NCBI GenBank assembly: GCA_014379455.1
Contig: JACMLT010000009.1
Coordinates: 1 to 41,744, forward strand
DNA length: 41,744 nt
Source: Nitrospiraceae bacterium
GTDB lineage: Bacteria > Nitrospirota > Nitrospiria > Nitrospirales > Nitrospiraceae
Reading direction: 5' to 3'
Shown: positions 17,480 to 25,507 of the stretch, piece after piece
Layout of the letters: each line of letters begins with the position of its first letter
Numbering within the stretch: position 1 is the first letter of the stretch
The notes under the pieces: generated by a model
The model's input: only the letters and a program-made list of their open reading frames with translations
Told to the model about the DNA's origin: nothing
The model's database searches: none
Made by a program: the position numbers and the translations under genes

Positions 17480-19357
17480 TTAGGCCTCTTGCGACGACGA
17501 CGGCGGCGGCGCCAGGACCCTTGCATTTCCCTCGGCTAACTCTTCTCCGATCGCAGGCGACTGATCACGCTGAGACATCCAGAACAGGACGAGCACCGCT
17601 CCCCAGAACACCATCATGTTGAGCGTCACCATCTTCGCCGCGAACGCAAAGTCCGGCGTAAAGGCCCAAGGAGAGACATCAGCCATCAACTCACTGACGT
17701 GCCATGCCAGCCGCCCGGAGGAACGGATATAGCCCATGAGACCCATGACCCATGTGAATGCCGCAGCGAGCCCAAACAAACCCGCCATGCCTCTGAGGGA
17801 AATCTTTCCCCACTGAATCGGCCCGTGAAGGAGCGCCCCCTTGAGCATCATACGATTGATAATCACCCCGACCACGAGGACTGTCAATGTAGTCACAGCC
17901 TGCGGCGTCGACAGCCCGACACGGAGCTTCGCCGGCAGATAGTACCCATAGACTGAGAGCCAGATAATGTTGAACGCCCCCAAGAAAAATAGCGCGCCGA
18001 TGAGGATATTCCCTTTCTTGACCCAGGGCACGACCATCGTTCGATTGGCGCGACGGTAATACAGAAAGCTCATGGTGGTCACAAGAATCATGATGTTGAC
18101 CGCGCCATTTTTTGCCGACATCACGCCGTAGTTGCCGACCACGGGATGAGACGCTCCGCCCATCGCCTTCACTTCACTGGCTGACATAAAGACAGTATGG
18201 GGCGTCAGCCACACAAACAACGCCACCATGAACACCGAGAGCAGTACCTGGTAATAGTGCTGATACCGCTCCCCGCCACGAAGGCGCGCCATACTCTGCC
18301 AAAGGTAAAAGTTGACACCAAGGAAAAGGACGCCGATCAAAATGGCCTGCACGACAAAGAGCCAGGTGAGTAGCCCGCCCATCATCGTCACCCCCATGCT
18401 CTGGCTGAATGCATAGACCGATCGCATCAACCAATAGCCAGCAAAGGGCATCGGCAACAAGGCGATAACCGTGACGAATAGAAAAATATGCCCGACCCAG
18501 TCGAAATAGGCGCTCTCTTTTTCGGTCTTACTGGTAAAAAACCGATAGCAGGCATATGCCATCACCACCGCACCGCCGGACATAATGTTGGCCAGGAACC
18601 GGTGGACATTTAGTGGATTCCACAGCGCCGAATGGAGCAAATGCCATCCATTCCCCAAAAACTGCCCCTTTGCATCGACACCAGCTGGCGCCATCATGAA
18701 AGCCGACCAGGCGTTTGCCAACAGCAGCAGTGCCGTCCCAAAGAGATTGCTCAACAGACCGATCGAGGCATGAGCCCATTTCGAAGCCGGTACAGTCAGC
18801 CGACTCCAACTATAGTAATAGGTGATGAGTAGCAGCGATTCTCCGAGAAACACGAACGCGTAGACCGGCATAAACGTTTTGAACGTCCCCCCCATGTACT
18901 TCATGAAGCTGGGATAGAAATAGAGAAATATTCCCAGCATGCAGCTCCCAACCACGGCCGTTACCGACAAGGCGAGGAGAGCGACTTTTGCCAGATCCCG
19001 CGCAAGGCCGTCATAGCGAAGGGCAAGTTCTGGATTTTTGCTCCTGAGCCCAAGAAATTCCAGCAACACACAAAAAATCGGCAACGCGAGAACAAACCCT
19101 CCGAAGTAGGTGTGGAGCTGGGTGACAAACCACACGAGTAGTCGACTATCCATCTCTCCAATGCGTGAGTAGACCGTCTCCTGGGGAGAAGGAGCCGGCG
19201 GCCCCTCTGGAGCCCCTGGTGTTTTGAAGTACAGATCAGTCGCCTCCTCAGCAAAGGATTGGCTCTGAAGCCCCCAACCAATCCCCAAGGCCACGAGAAC
19301 AACCAACAGCAGGACAGAAGACCCGACTGCTCTGAATATTTTCTTATTCATAGCCAT
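17480..19357 (-). CDS. CydA-like bd-type oxygen reductase subunit, paralogue 2
   Basis: A second 625-aa bd-superfamily subunit, alignable by eye with paralogue 1 over its whole length. Both share an N-terminal signal-like helix, a His in the first core helix (VTQLHTYFGGF, about 82), NPLNVHRF (about 252), FAGYWLMR, NYGVMSAKNG and MGYIRSSGRLAWHV. It keeps the Glu in FLGESLLLI (about 173). Two features of paralogue 1 are changed: GWDKM becomes YSWSRL, and the His before that Glu is Pro. No CydB and no cytochrome c is encoded with it; its partners are DUF3047, a glycine-zipper protein and two SUMF1-like proteins. It is probably a functional variant or a different reductase. No good ribosome binding site is visible before either possible ATG. 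Confidence 0.85.
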   Translation of the reverse strand: MAMNKKIFRAVGSSVLLLVVLVALGIGWGLQSQSFAEEATDLYFKTPGAPEGPPAPSPQETVYSRIGEMDSRLLVWFVTQLHTYFGGFVLALPIFCVLLEFLGLRSKNPELALRYDGLARDLAKVALLALSVTAVVGSCMLGIFLYFYPSFMKYMGGTFKTFMPVYAFVFLGESLLLITYYYSWSRLTVPASKWAHASIGLLSNLFGTALLLLANAWSAFMMAPAGVDAKGQFLGNGWHLLHSALWNPLNVHRFLANIMSGGAVVMAYACYRFFTSKTEKESAYFDWVGHIFLFVTVIALLPMPFAGYWLMRSVYAFSQSMGVTMMGGLLTWLFVVQAILIGVLFLGVNFYLWQSMARLRGGERYQHYYQVLLSVFMVALFVWLTPHTVFMSASEVKAMGGASHPVVGNYGVMSAKNGAVNIMILVTTMSFLYYRRANRTMVVPWVKKGNILIGALFFLGAFNIIWLSVYGYYLPAKLRVGLSTPQAVTTLTVLVVGVIINRMMLKGALLHGPIQWGKISLRGMAGLFGLAAAFTWVMGLMGYIRSSGRLAWHVSELMADVSPWAFTPDFAFAAKMVTLNMMVFWGAVLVLFWMSQRDQSPAIGEELAEGNARVLAPPPSSSQEA

Positions 19358-19678
19358 ATATTTAGTGCGCTACGGAAAAACCATATTGGCCTGCGAGAAT
19401 TTCAACAATCCGCATGTGTGGTGCAACAGGAAGACGCTCCAGCAGAATGCTCAAAACGTTCAGACTTCTCACCCGCCCAACCTCGTCGCGCCAAGACGCG
19501 CCGTTCCGCGGGCAAGGCCACAGCGAGTGAAGGCTCGAGGCATACCCTCTGGGGCGCACGGTGCGCCGAATAAGGAGCACCAAGTCTGTGTGCGCCGCCG
19601 AGTGGTGAGGCGACCGGGTCCCCGTTGAGGGCCTGAACAATGCGAGAACAACGCTGGCGGTTTTTTCCAGCATCCTGA
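19358..19678. repeat. probable dispersed Nitrospira intergenic repeat
   Basis: A 321-base gap with no credible gene. Read on the minus strand it begins AGGATGCTGGAAAAAACC and continues GCCAGCGTTGTTCTCGCATT, then GGCCCTCAACGGGG, CACTCGCTGTGGCCTTGCC and TTGAGCATTCTGCTGG. This order of segments is one I remember from repeated intergenic elements in Nitrospira genomes. Only one copy is in this window, so repetition cannot be shown here. The overlapping 204-aa minus ORF looks like repeat-derived noise. Confidence 0.45.
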
Positions 19679-20734
19679 TTAGACTTTCGAGCTGGAACCA
19701 GCAGTCATTGACACACCTGTTCCCGTTGACTTGCCAAGAATGCCCATGACGAAAGGACATCGGAGCAAGGCACTCGACATCGTGTGACCCTGCTGCTCTT
19801 CTACTTGCCGGCGAAACCCGAGATAGTAACAATACAACGCCATCATACCTGTAACAAATCCACCACAGGCCATCGCATAGGCAGTGGGAATTCCAGGCTG
19901 CCTTAAAAAGAAAATTACACAGCCTGCCGCCACGAGATAGTATGTCGCAGCAAAGGAAAGCCCAGGCCACCACCAATACTTGAGCAATTCACCCGGCTTT
20001 GTTTGCGAAAGCCCTTGAATCCATGACGATTGAGGATGAAGCCCGCCCAAATAGGCACAGAGTGCGACCCCGCCCCCCAACAACGCGACAGCGGATAACT
20101 GCACCAAGGCTGCAACCTGATTCGCCTCGACCAGATATCCCAGGGATGCTCCCAGTGCGCCGACAACGAGACCGACTGCGACCCAAGGACCGAATTGCAT
20201 CGCATGGTTGCCCACCATCGTCCGGAGTGCCACCCCATCGGGAAACGTCGGAAATGGACGGCCCATGAGGGTGACCTTCCGCACATGACCGATCTCGAAC
20301 GCATCGCGCGCGACCGACGTGCAGGAAATGATGATGGCCATCATGGCCGGCCCATCTGGATGTTTGAGATAGTCATACCCAACAAGCCAGAGCAGCGCCA
20401 AGACCAACAGAGACAACTGGACCCCGTACACAAACCCGATCCAGCCACCTAGCCACGTGAGTAACCGGTTTCCATCCTCTCGCAAGATGTTCCCCCACCC
20501 AGTGGCCCGACCAACTCGATACGCGAACAATGCCGTCACCAATGAGACAAGGCCGCTGACCGCCAACAGCACGATCGGTTCAGAAAGCGGCAACAGCAAC
20601 TTGGCAAATCGATAGACCGCAAACGCCACCAACCCAGGCACAAACATCACGATCCGCTTTTTTTTTCGCACTGAGTTTTCAGTAACAGCCAGACTGAGGC
20701 TGGGTAACACTCGTAATGCCATTCGATGCAACAT
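19679..20734 (-). CDS. polytopic membrane protein of unknown function
   Basis: A 351-aa protein with roughly eight to nine hydrophobic helices from residue 28 onward. Examples are IVMFVPGLVAFAVYRFAKLLLPL, VLLAVSGLVSLVTALFAY, VYGVQLSLLVLALLWLVGYDYL, AAGCVIFFL and MACGGFVTGMMALYCYYLGF. A conserved-looking cytoplasmic stretch reads RKVTLMGRPFPTFPDGVALRTMVGNHAMQFGP. I do not recognise the family. The start is uncertain; the first ATG is used. The gene is read in the same direction as the double PCP_red gene upstream of it, separated by a repeat hairpin. Confidence 0.6.
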   Translation of the reverse strand: MLHRMALRVLPSLSLAVTENSVRKKKRIVMFVPGLVAFAVYRFAKLLLPLSEPIVLLAVSGLVSLVTALFAYRVGRATGWGNILREDGNRLLTWLGGWIGFVYGVQLSLLVLALLWLVGYDYLKHPDGPAMMAIIISCTSVARDAFEIGHVRKVTLMGRPFPTFPDGVALRTMVGNHAMQFGPWVAVGLVVGALGASLGYLVEANQVAALVQLSAVALLGGGVALCAYLGGLHPQSSWIQGLSQTKPGELLKYWWWPGLSFAATYYLVAAGCVIFFLRQPGIPTAYAMACGGFVTGMMALYCYYLGFRRQVEEQQGHTMSSALLRCPFVMGILGKSTGTGVSMTAGSSSKV

Positions 20735-20747
20735 AATCAGCTCGTTA

Positions 20748-20811
20748 AACGTGAAAGGTGAAAGGTGAAACGATGATGGATTTATTCATTTCACGTTTCA
20801 CTTTTCACGTC
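20748..20811. repeat. GTGAAACG-type repeat forming a long imperfect hairpin, copy 2
   Basis: The left arm AACGTGAAAGGTGAAAGG plus TGAAACG faces a right arm TTTCACGTTTCAC plus TTTTCACG across about 15 bases. The arms pair imperfectly over some 24 bases. It supplies the stop codon region of the double PCP_red gene and could end or slow its transcript. Confidence 0.6.
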
Positions 20812-21299
20812 TTCTGTGCGCCCATCCCAAAATAACGCGCCTTCACTTCTTCCATGAGTGCGACAGTGATCCGCGTCCCCCCACGATCGGCTACGGTTCG
20901 TTCTAATTCAATGCGCGCCATGGCCCGCACCGGCGCCGGCACCTTGTCCAATCGACGTTCTGCTTCAGGTTCCCACTCGATGCGCTCGCCGGTCCTTGGA
21001 CGGAGCAATATATCGTAGGTGATGACCCGTTCTCCTCTCACCCGCATGTCCTGCTCGACTTCACCGCACACGAGCGGGGCAAGGTACGGAGGCATGCGAT
21101 CCAACCGATGGATCGCCTCGTCGGTCCACGTCATCCGATCAACGAACCCACCTGGTTGACCGGCAGGAACATCGACCCCTACTTTCAGCCCACAACCTCG
21201 ACATTCCGTCCGAATAAACCACTGGGGCGTCCCATCGGCGTACAACCGTTCTTCAACCCCTTCGGTATGCATCCAGCGACCACAGCCACAGGTCAGCAT
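20805..21299 (-). CDS. protein with cysteine-rich N-terminus and two PCP_red-type domains
   Basis: A 164-aa soluble protein. The N-terminus has CGCGRW and later CRGCG, a possible zinc ribbon of CxC/CxxC type. Two copies of a small helical module follow. The first is MTWTDEAIHRLDRMPPYLAP with VCGEVEQDMRVRGERVITYDIL. The second is IEWEPEAERRLDKVPAPVRAM with ELERTVADRGGTRITVALMEE. The module matches the PCP_red domain known from the C-terminus of light-independent protochlorophyllide reductase, also found alone in non-phototrophs. Its role outside chlorophyll synthesis is unknown to me. No good ribosome binding site precedes the ATG. Confidence 0.7.
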   Translation of the reverse strand: MLTCGCGRWMHTEGVEERLYADGTPQWFIRTECRGCGLKVGVDVPAGQPGGFVDRMTWTDEAIHRLDRMPPYLAPLVCGEVEQDMRVRGERVITYDILLRPRTGERIEWEPEAERRLDKVPAPVRAMARIELERTVADRGGTRITVALMEEVKARYFGMGAQKT

Positions 21300-21307
21300 G
21301 GAGAAAC

Positions 21308-21345
21308 ACCGTCAGGCGTGAGGCCTGAAACGTGAGACGTCCCGA
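21308..21345. repeat. GTGAAACG-type intergenic repeat, copy 3
   Basis: The segment GGCGTGAGGCCTGAAACGTGAGACG contains three variants of the cGTGA(a/g)(a)CG unit. It lies just upstream of the PCP_red gene start, in the gap to the DUF420 gene. Confidence 0.5.
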
Positions 21346-21408
21346 AGCGGGTGATTATCCACCATCGCTGCATTGCATGCCAATCACTCATGACAGATTA
21401 CCTATTCC

Positions 21409-22125
21409 TTATCCAATCTTGCCGGGGTACAAGAGATAGAGCATCGTGTAGGTGGTGGTCCCGGTCACAAAGAGGACGCAATAGACGACCATCGTGAACA
21501 GGCCGAGTGCCCGATGGCGCCGCGCGCCGTTCGGCCAAATCCGTTGGATCGTCATCTCAACCGAAAACACGATGGCGATGATGGCCAGCAAACTGACATA
21601 CACCTCGAACTTCCTCATCGAGAAATCCGCGGTGGCGATGCGCGAGAAGAACAACAGCATAACCAGCGCCGTGAGCGTACCAAAAATTATCCCGATCTTC
21701 TTCCACGTCGTGAGCAACAATGTCTCTCTCAGCGATCGGACACCATCGATCACTTGTTGCGCGCGAAAGCCGAGCACGATCATATAAATCGCCATAACCA
21801 ATCCGAGAATGACCAGAATAATGTGCACCGTCAGCACAGGAATGAAGACATAGTCATAGAGAGCTTGCGACCCCCCAAATCCTTCCTTCCCTTCAAAAGC
21901 CAACACACCTAATTGGCGGAATAAATAGTAGCTGGTGAAGAATGCCAACATGGCGATCATCCCGCCAAACATCATCCAGTGATGCGCATCCGCTCGATGT
22001 CTTTTCGCCTGAATCCAGCCGATCACGAAGAGCCCTGTAAAGAACGTCGCCATGAGCTGGCTCATATCCGCACCGACCGTGGCATGGGTACCAAAAAATC
22101 CCGGCTCTTTCAGCCATTCAATCAT
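21409..22125 (-). CDS. DUF420-like polytopic membrane protein
   Basis: A 238-aa membrane protein with about six helices. Conserved-looking histidines sit at helix ends: GTHATVGADMSQL, DAHHWMMFGGM, PVLTVHIILVILGLVMA and RRHRALGLFTMV. This pattern is typical of the DUF420 (YozB-like) family, which is often found near heme-copper oxidase genes and suspected of a role in their assembly. No heme-copper oxidase is in the window. GAGGGG lies just before the ATG. The gene follows the O-methyltransferase gene by 56 bases. Confidence 0.72.
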   Translation of the reverse strand: MIEWLKEPGFFGTHATVGADMSQLMATFFTGLFVIGWIQAKRHRADAHHWMMFGGMIAMLAFFTSYYLFRQLGVLAFEGKEGFGGSQALYDYVFIPVLTVHIILVILGLVMAIYMIVLGFRAQQVIDGVRSLRETLLLTTWKKIGIIFGTLTALVMLLFFSRIATADFSMRKFEVYVSLLAIIAIVFSVEMTIQRIWPNGARRHRALGLFTMVVYCVLFVTGTTTYTMLYLLYPGKIG

Positions 22126-22159
22126 GATGCCCCTCGCCGCCCTATCTCATCGCTCTCAT

Positions 22160-22197
22160 GAGGTGCTTCACGAGAGACACTTCACGCTTCATGAGCC
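22160..22197. repeat. GTGAAACG-type intergenic repeat, copy 4 (degenerate)
   Basis: Read on the minus strand, CATGAAGCGTGAAGTGTC and CTCGTGAAGCACC contain two degenerate CGTGAAg units. It lies in the short gap between the methyltransferase and DUF420 genes and overlaps the methyltransferase stop codon. Confidence 0.35.
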
Positions 22198-23171
22198 TTT
22201 ACGCCCTGCACAACTGCTGACGGCTCCAGCTCTGATACGGTTGGAAAGCCGGCCTCCACCATCCACTGGATCGCATCTGCCGTCTTGTAGCAGCCGCCTC
22301 GTTCCGTGTTCACGAGAATGTGGACCGCAAACGCGGTGGTCCAGGCCGGACCGGTTCCTGCCTCATTTAAGAATCGATCCTTAATGACCAACCGGCCGCC
22401 TGGCGCCAAATGGGTCCAGACCCTTTTCACCAATGCTGCGTTCGTCGGAAAATCTTGATAGTGCAGGATGTCCGACATCAGGACGACGTCGTAGGGTCCG
22501 CCCAGTCCATCCTTGTTAAAATCTCCTGGGAGCAACGCAATCCTCGACTCCAGACCTGCTTCTTTCACCGTTCGCTCCGTGAGTCGAAGCGTCGCAGGCA
22601 AATCAAATACCGTGGCAGTCAGCCCTGGATAGGTCTGACAGAACGCAATTGCATTGGTCCCGGCTCCGCCTCCCAAATCCAAGAATCGTACTGGCCCACT
22701 CAACTGCAGCCGCTTAGCAAGGTCTGGCCCGCTCTGTTGCCCAATCCGATGGAGTACCGCCAACACGTTACTGCCTAACTCAGGGTCGGTCTCAAAGACG
22801 TGTCGGTCAACCGACCGCTGCCCCGTGCGAATCGTCTGCTCCAGCTTGCCCCAGTTATCCCATTCTGCATCGTGAAGTAGCAGGAGATGTCCGACATATT
22901 GGGAGGAACTGCGGACCAGATGCGTGGCTGCAGCAGGCGAATTTCCATAAGAACCCCCTTCTTTCACCAACAGTCGCATCGCGACGAGGGCATTCAAGAG
23001 CAATCCTAGCGTCTGCCCATGGGCGCTAAGACGGTCGGCCATATCATGGAGAGTTTTCCGCTTTCCATCCAAGACGGAAAACACATCCAGCCTGATGGCC
23101 GTGAGCAGAATTTTTGTCTCCCAGTAGTACCCAAGCTGGAAGATTTCCGCGAGCGAAAGTTCTCGTGACAC
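22182..23171 (-). CDS. SAM-dependent O-methyltransferase, plant-OMT/acetylserotonin-like
   Basis: This transfers a methyl group from S-adenosylmethionine to a hydroxyl of a small molecule. An N-terminal winged-helix dimerisation domain (residues about 5-95) includes IFQLGYYWETKILLTAIRLDVF. The SAM-binding domain has RFLDLGGGAGTNAIAF, AEWD and later VVLMSDILHYQD and LAPGGRLVIKD. The family covers many secondary-metabolite and quinone or carotenoid methylases, and the substrate cannot be told. I choose GTG 23171 (MSRELSLAEIF) with GAGGGA six bases upstream. The track's TTG at 23189 lacks a site. The product is 329 aa. Confidence 0.82.
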   Translation of the reverse strand: MSRELSLAEIFQLGYYWETKILLTAIRLDVFSVLDGKRKTLHDMADRLSAHGQTLGLLLNALVAMRLLVKEGGSYGNSPAAATHLVRSSSQYVGHLLLLHDAEWDNWGKLEQTIRTGQRSVDRHVFETDPELGSNVLAVLHRIGQQSGPDLAKRLQLSGPVRFLDLGGGAGTNAIAFCQTYPGLTATVFDLPATLRLTERTVKEAGLESRIALLPGDFNKDGLGGPYDVVLMSDILHYQDFPTNAALVKRVWTHLAPGGRLVIKDRFLNEAGTGPAWTTAFAVHILVNTERGGCYKTADAIQWMVEAGFPTVSELEPSAVVQGVKAHEA

Positions 23172-23450
23172 ACCATGTCCCTCAAGCAAATCGCTTTGAA
23201 ACTCAGCATCTTACCTAGATTGGAAACTGAAAGGCAAGGCGGCAGAAGCGGCATGACTGGTGGGGAAAATACAAGGTTTTCCCGTGATTCAAGAAGCTGC
23301 TGTGGTTATTGAGGCCCGAGAAAAGTCGATTCGATCGCGTATGGAAAATTGTGCTTGTCGAGGCGCACGGTCACACACTGCCCCTATGACTGCTGCGCGC
23401 CAGGTGGTGTCTCCCCACAAGCAGAGCCGCACTCGCGCATCGGTCGCTGG
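23172..23450. other. intergenic region with no recognised gene
   Basis: These 279 bases between the methyltransferase and the HigA-type gene hold no ORF with sensible start and content. A short inverted repeat, GGGAAAA-TACAAGG-TTTTCCC, lies at about 23263-23283. The plus-strand 165-aa ORF starting here is mostly antisense to the antitoxin gene. Confidence 0.5.
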
Positions 23451-23732
23451 TTACGCGACTTCCAACCCCACATGCACGCGCCGGCCAAGCGCTGTGGCAA
23501 TATTCACCAAAGCATCCAGAGAGAACCGCGACACACGCCCGCGTAACAGGTCATTAATGCGTGGCTGGGTGACGCCGCAATGGATTGCCGCGTCGGCCTG
23601 CTTCCAGTCCTTGGCTTTGATGATAGCCGCGATCTGCCGCATCAGTTCGGCCCGCGCCTGCAGATTGGCTGCTTGCTCAGGAGTGTCGGCAATCGCATCC
23701 CACACACTACTGAACGTCTTGCTCTTGGTCAT
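23451..23732 (-). CDS. HigA-type helix-turn-helix antitoxin
   Basis: A 93-aa DNA-binding protein that should bind and neutralise the toxin encoded just before it and repress their shared promoter. The helix-turn-helix reads DWKQADAAIHCGVTQPRINDLLRGRVSRFSLDALVNIATALG. Its ATG overlaps the toxin's stop codon as ATGA, typical of translationally coupled pairs. The toxin-first order matches HigBA systems. Confidence 0.85.
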   Translation of the reverse strand: MTKSKTFSSVWDAIADTPEQAANLQARAELMRQIAAIIKAKDWKQADAAIHCGVTQPRINDLLRGRVSRFSLDALVNIATALGRRVHVGLEVA

Positions 23733-24055
23733 TGGGCGCCTCTCATCAGTTCGGTGAATCGCTTTTTGGCAAGCTCGATGTCACGTGTAGCCGTCGCTCG
23801 CGTTTTCTTCTGGAACGCGTGCAGCACGTAAACCGCATCGGCTAACCTGGCCGTGTACACCACGCGGTATGTACCGGTGTCGTCCCACATCCGAATTTCT
23901 TCGACTCCCTTGCCGATGGAAGGCATCGGCTTGAAATCGTCCGGCTGTTCACCACGCTGCACTTTTTCGAGTTGATAACCCGCATCGTGCCTGGCGTCCT
24001 CAGAAAACTCCCGCAAACAGGTGAGCGAGTCCCCAAGGAATCGTAGTGGCTTCAT
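23729..24055 (-). CDS. RelE/HigB-like toxin (phage Gp49-like)
   Basis: A 108-aa protein of the RelE/HigB superfamily, members of which cut mRNA on the ribosome. It shows the Gp49-like pattern: MKPLRFLGDSLTCLREFSEDARHDAGYQLEKVQRG, PMPSIGKGVEEIRMWDDTGTYRVVYTARLADAVYVLHAFQKKT and DIELAKKRF. I start it at ATG 24055; the track adds 12 upstream residues read through a promoter-like sequence. No ribosome binding site precedes this ATG, and a -10 element ends only 7 bases away, suggesting a leaderless transcript. Confidence 0.82.
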   Translation of the reverse strand: MKPLRFLGDSLTCLREFSEDARHDAGYQLEKVQRGEQPDDFKPMPSIGKGVEEIRMWDDTGTYRVVYTARLADAVYVLHAFQKKTRATATRDIELAKKRFTELMRGAQ

Positions 24056-24062
24056 GAATTCA

Positions 24063-24091
24063 ACTATACTGGATTGGATATACGTGCGCAA
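24063..24091 (-). promoter_or_regulatory. promoter of the HigBA-type operon, possibly leaderless
   Basis: On the minus strand TTGCGC is followed after 17 bases by TATAGT. Seven bases later comes the toxin ATG. Normal spacing would start transcription at or next to the A of that ATG. The -35 is weak (3 of 6 matches), the -10 good (5 of 6). Confidence 0.5.
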
Positions 24092-24259
24092 GCTGACGTG
24101 TCCGAGAAGGAGAGAACAGGGAAGAAGATGGAATCACCTCCACCAGGGGTACTCAGCTGTACCTGCATCAGCCGACGAGGTGGCATGATAAATCCGGCGA
24201 TCGAAAGAGCACTACTATCGCTCTATGCCGCTAAGCCTATAGCCGGTGAATGATCCAGA

Positions 24260-24673
24260 ATGAGAAATGAAGAATTTCAAGACAGACATTTGCAAGGCCT
24301 TCATGGCATCATTCTCCTCCTGCTCTCACTATCGGGGTGCGGCGCCATTCTCCACGGAGGAAAACAAGAGGTGACCTTCGACTCAAAACCGCCTGGAGCC
24401 ACCGTCACACTCGACAATGCAGCTCAGTTTTTCACTCCTCACACGATGGCACTATCACGATCGTCAAATCATCACGCCACATTCACAAAAGACGGTTATG
24501 ATCCGCAACGAGTTATGATTCAGCATCACTTCCTCGTGGGACCGTCCATCGTCGGCAACATCCTCCCGCTCTTTCCTGTTGGCTTCACCATCGATGTCAT
24601 TACTGGGTCGGCATGGGGTTTTGAACAGGACTACATCGCCGTCGACCTCACGAAAGCAAAGTCGCAGCCATGA
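24260..24673 (+). CDS. PEGA-like domain lipoprotein
   Basis: A 137-aa predicted lipoprotein. The signal region IILLLLSLSGCGAILHGG contains the lipobox LSGC (Cys about 27). The mature part begins KQEVTFDSKPPGATVTLDN, typical of PEGA-type surface domains, and ends with a hydrophobic VGFTIDVITGSAWGFEQDY. There is no good ribosome binding site at ATG 24260, so the true start may be slightly downstream. Its stop overlaps the start of the next gene (ATGA), so they form a unit. Confidence 0.75.
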   Translation: MRNEEFQDRHLQGLHGIILLLLSLSGCGAILHGGKQEVTFDSKPPGATVTLDNAAQFFTPHTMALSRSSNHHATFTKDGYDPQRVMIQHHFLVGPSIVGNILPLFPVGFTIDVITGSAWGFEQDYIAVDLTKAKSQP

Positions 24674-25374
24674 ATAGATGCTCGATAATACAACGCCACA
24701 TGTTGTGGTCTTGGCTACTCGGGCTGGCAGGTCTAGCATTAGCCACGTCAAGTTGTACTGAGCTGACTATGAACTCGCCAACAAGTGAACAGCCGCTTGA
24801 AACTAGCCTAGATCACCATGGCGTGCAATTCGACACAACCACGTCTCGCCCAATCCCGTTTGCCCTAGCTCCCGGATCGAAATTAGGACTCCTCCATGAT
24901 GACCGCGATGAAGTAGAACGACAGGTGCGAGTAACCCTCGAACAGGCCGTGTTCTCTCTGAAGGCGTCAATCCCAAGCCTCATTGTTGTGGAACGGCGTA
25001 GCGTCGATGATCTCCAACAAGAGTTTCAGTTCCAGGCGAGAGGATTGGTCAAGGATCAAGACCTGGCAAAGGTTGGACATTTCTTGGGATTGGACTATGT
25101 TGTGGTCTTCGATCCGATCTATCACGACTTGAACGAGTTGTACGGGCTCAAGAATCAGATCGACACATGGAACGTGGTGCTCCCCCTGAAGGTGATTGCC
25201 GTGAACACGGCGGAGGTGAAGCTCCACTGTCTCGCGACCGTCAAAGCGAAAGTGGAGAGGCAGATGAAGGCATCGGAAGTGCGCCTCCTCAATCGGGAAG
25301 CCCTCAGCATCGCGGCCACTCTCGCCAGCCAGTGCCTTTCATCCTCGCTCACTGACGAAACCTCTCACCGATAG
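24670..25374 (+). CDS. CsgG-like lipoprotein
   Basis: A 234-aa exported protein. The signal LWSWLLGLAGLALATSSC ends in a lipobox-like site (Cys about 29). The body has the CsgG/LpoB-style pattern: VERRSVDDLQQEFQFQARGLVKDQDLAKVGHFLGLDYVVV, followed by strands ending in AVNTAEVKLHCLATVKAKVERQ. Proteins with this fold sit at the outer membrane; CsgG itself is the curli secretion pore, but many relatives have other roles. It is translationally coupled to the PEGA-like lipoprotein. No curli genes are nearby. Confidence 0.65.
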   Translation: MNRCSIIQRHMLWSWLLGLAGLALATSSCTELTMNSPTSEQPLETSLDHHGVQFDTTTSRPIPFALAPGSKLGLLHDDRDEVERQVRVTLEQAVFSLKASIPSLIVVERRSVDDLQQEFQFQARGLVKDQDLAKVGHFLGLDYVVVFDPIYHDLNELYGLKNQIDTWNVVLPLKVIAVNTAEVKLHCLATVKAKVERQMKASEVRLLNREALSIAATLASQCLSSSLTDETSHR

Positions 25375-25459
25375 CCAAGACCCGTATCGAGACCAGCTGA
25401 GTGATATCTGGGAAAAAAGACCGGCAGCTTGCTATTGCCTGGAGAGAAGAGTGAGGCGC

Positions 25460-25490
25460 GCTGAGGGGAGAGAAATCCTCCCCCCTCAGC
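25460..25490. other. hairpin between convergent lipoprotein and small secreted protein genes
   Basis: GCTGAGGGG pairs with CCCCTCAGC around a central A-rich loop. It lies 85 bases after the CsgG-like gene on one side and shortly after the frameshifted gene on the other. Neither side has a T-run, so I only call it a hairpin; it could be a bidirectional terminator. Confidence 0.4.
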
Positions 25491-25507
25491 AGCAAGCAGC
25501 ACAGGAA

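Noticed and set aside
19362-19976. 204-aa minus-strand ORF as a gene
   Set aside because: It covers the probable dispersed repeat and then overlaps the polytopic membrane protein gene in another frame; no start context and no domain.
24670-25374. Curli secretion locus
   Set aside because: The lipoprotein has a CsgG-like fold pattern, but no other curli genes (csgA, csgB, csgE, csgF) are near it.
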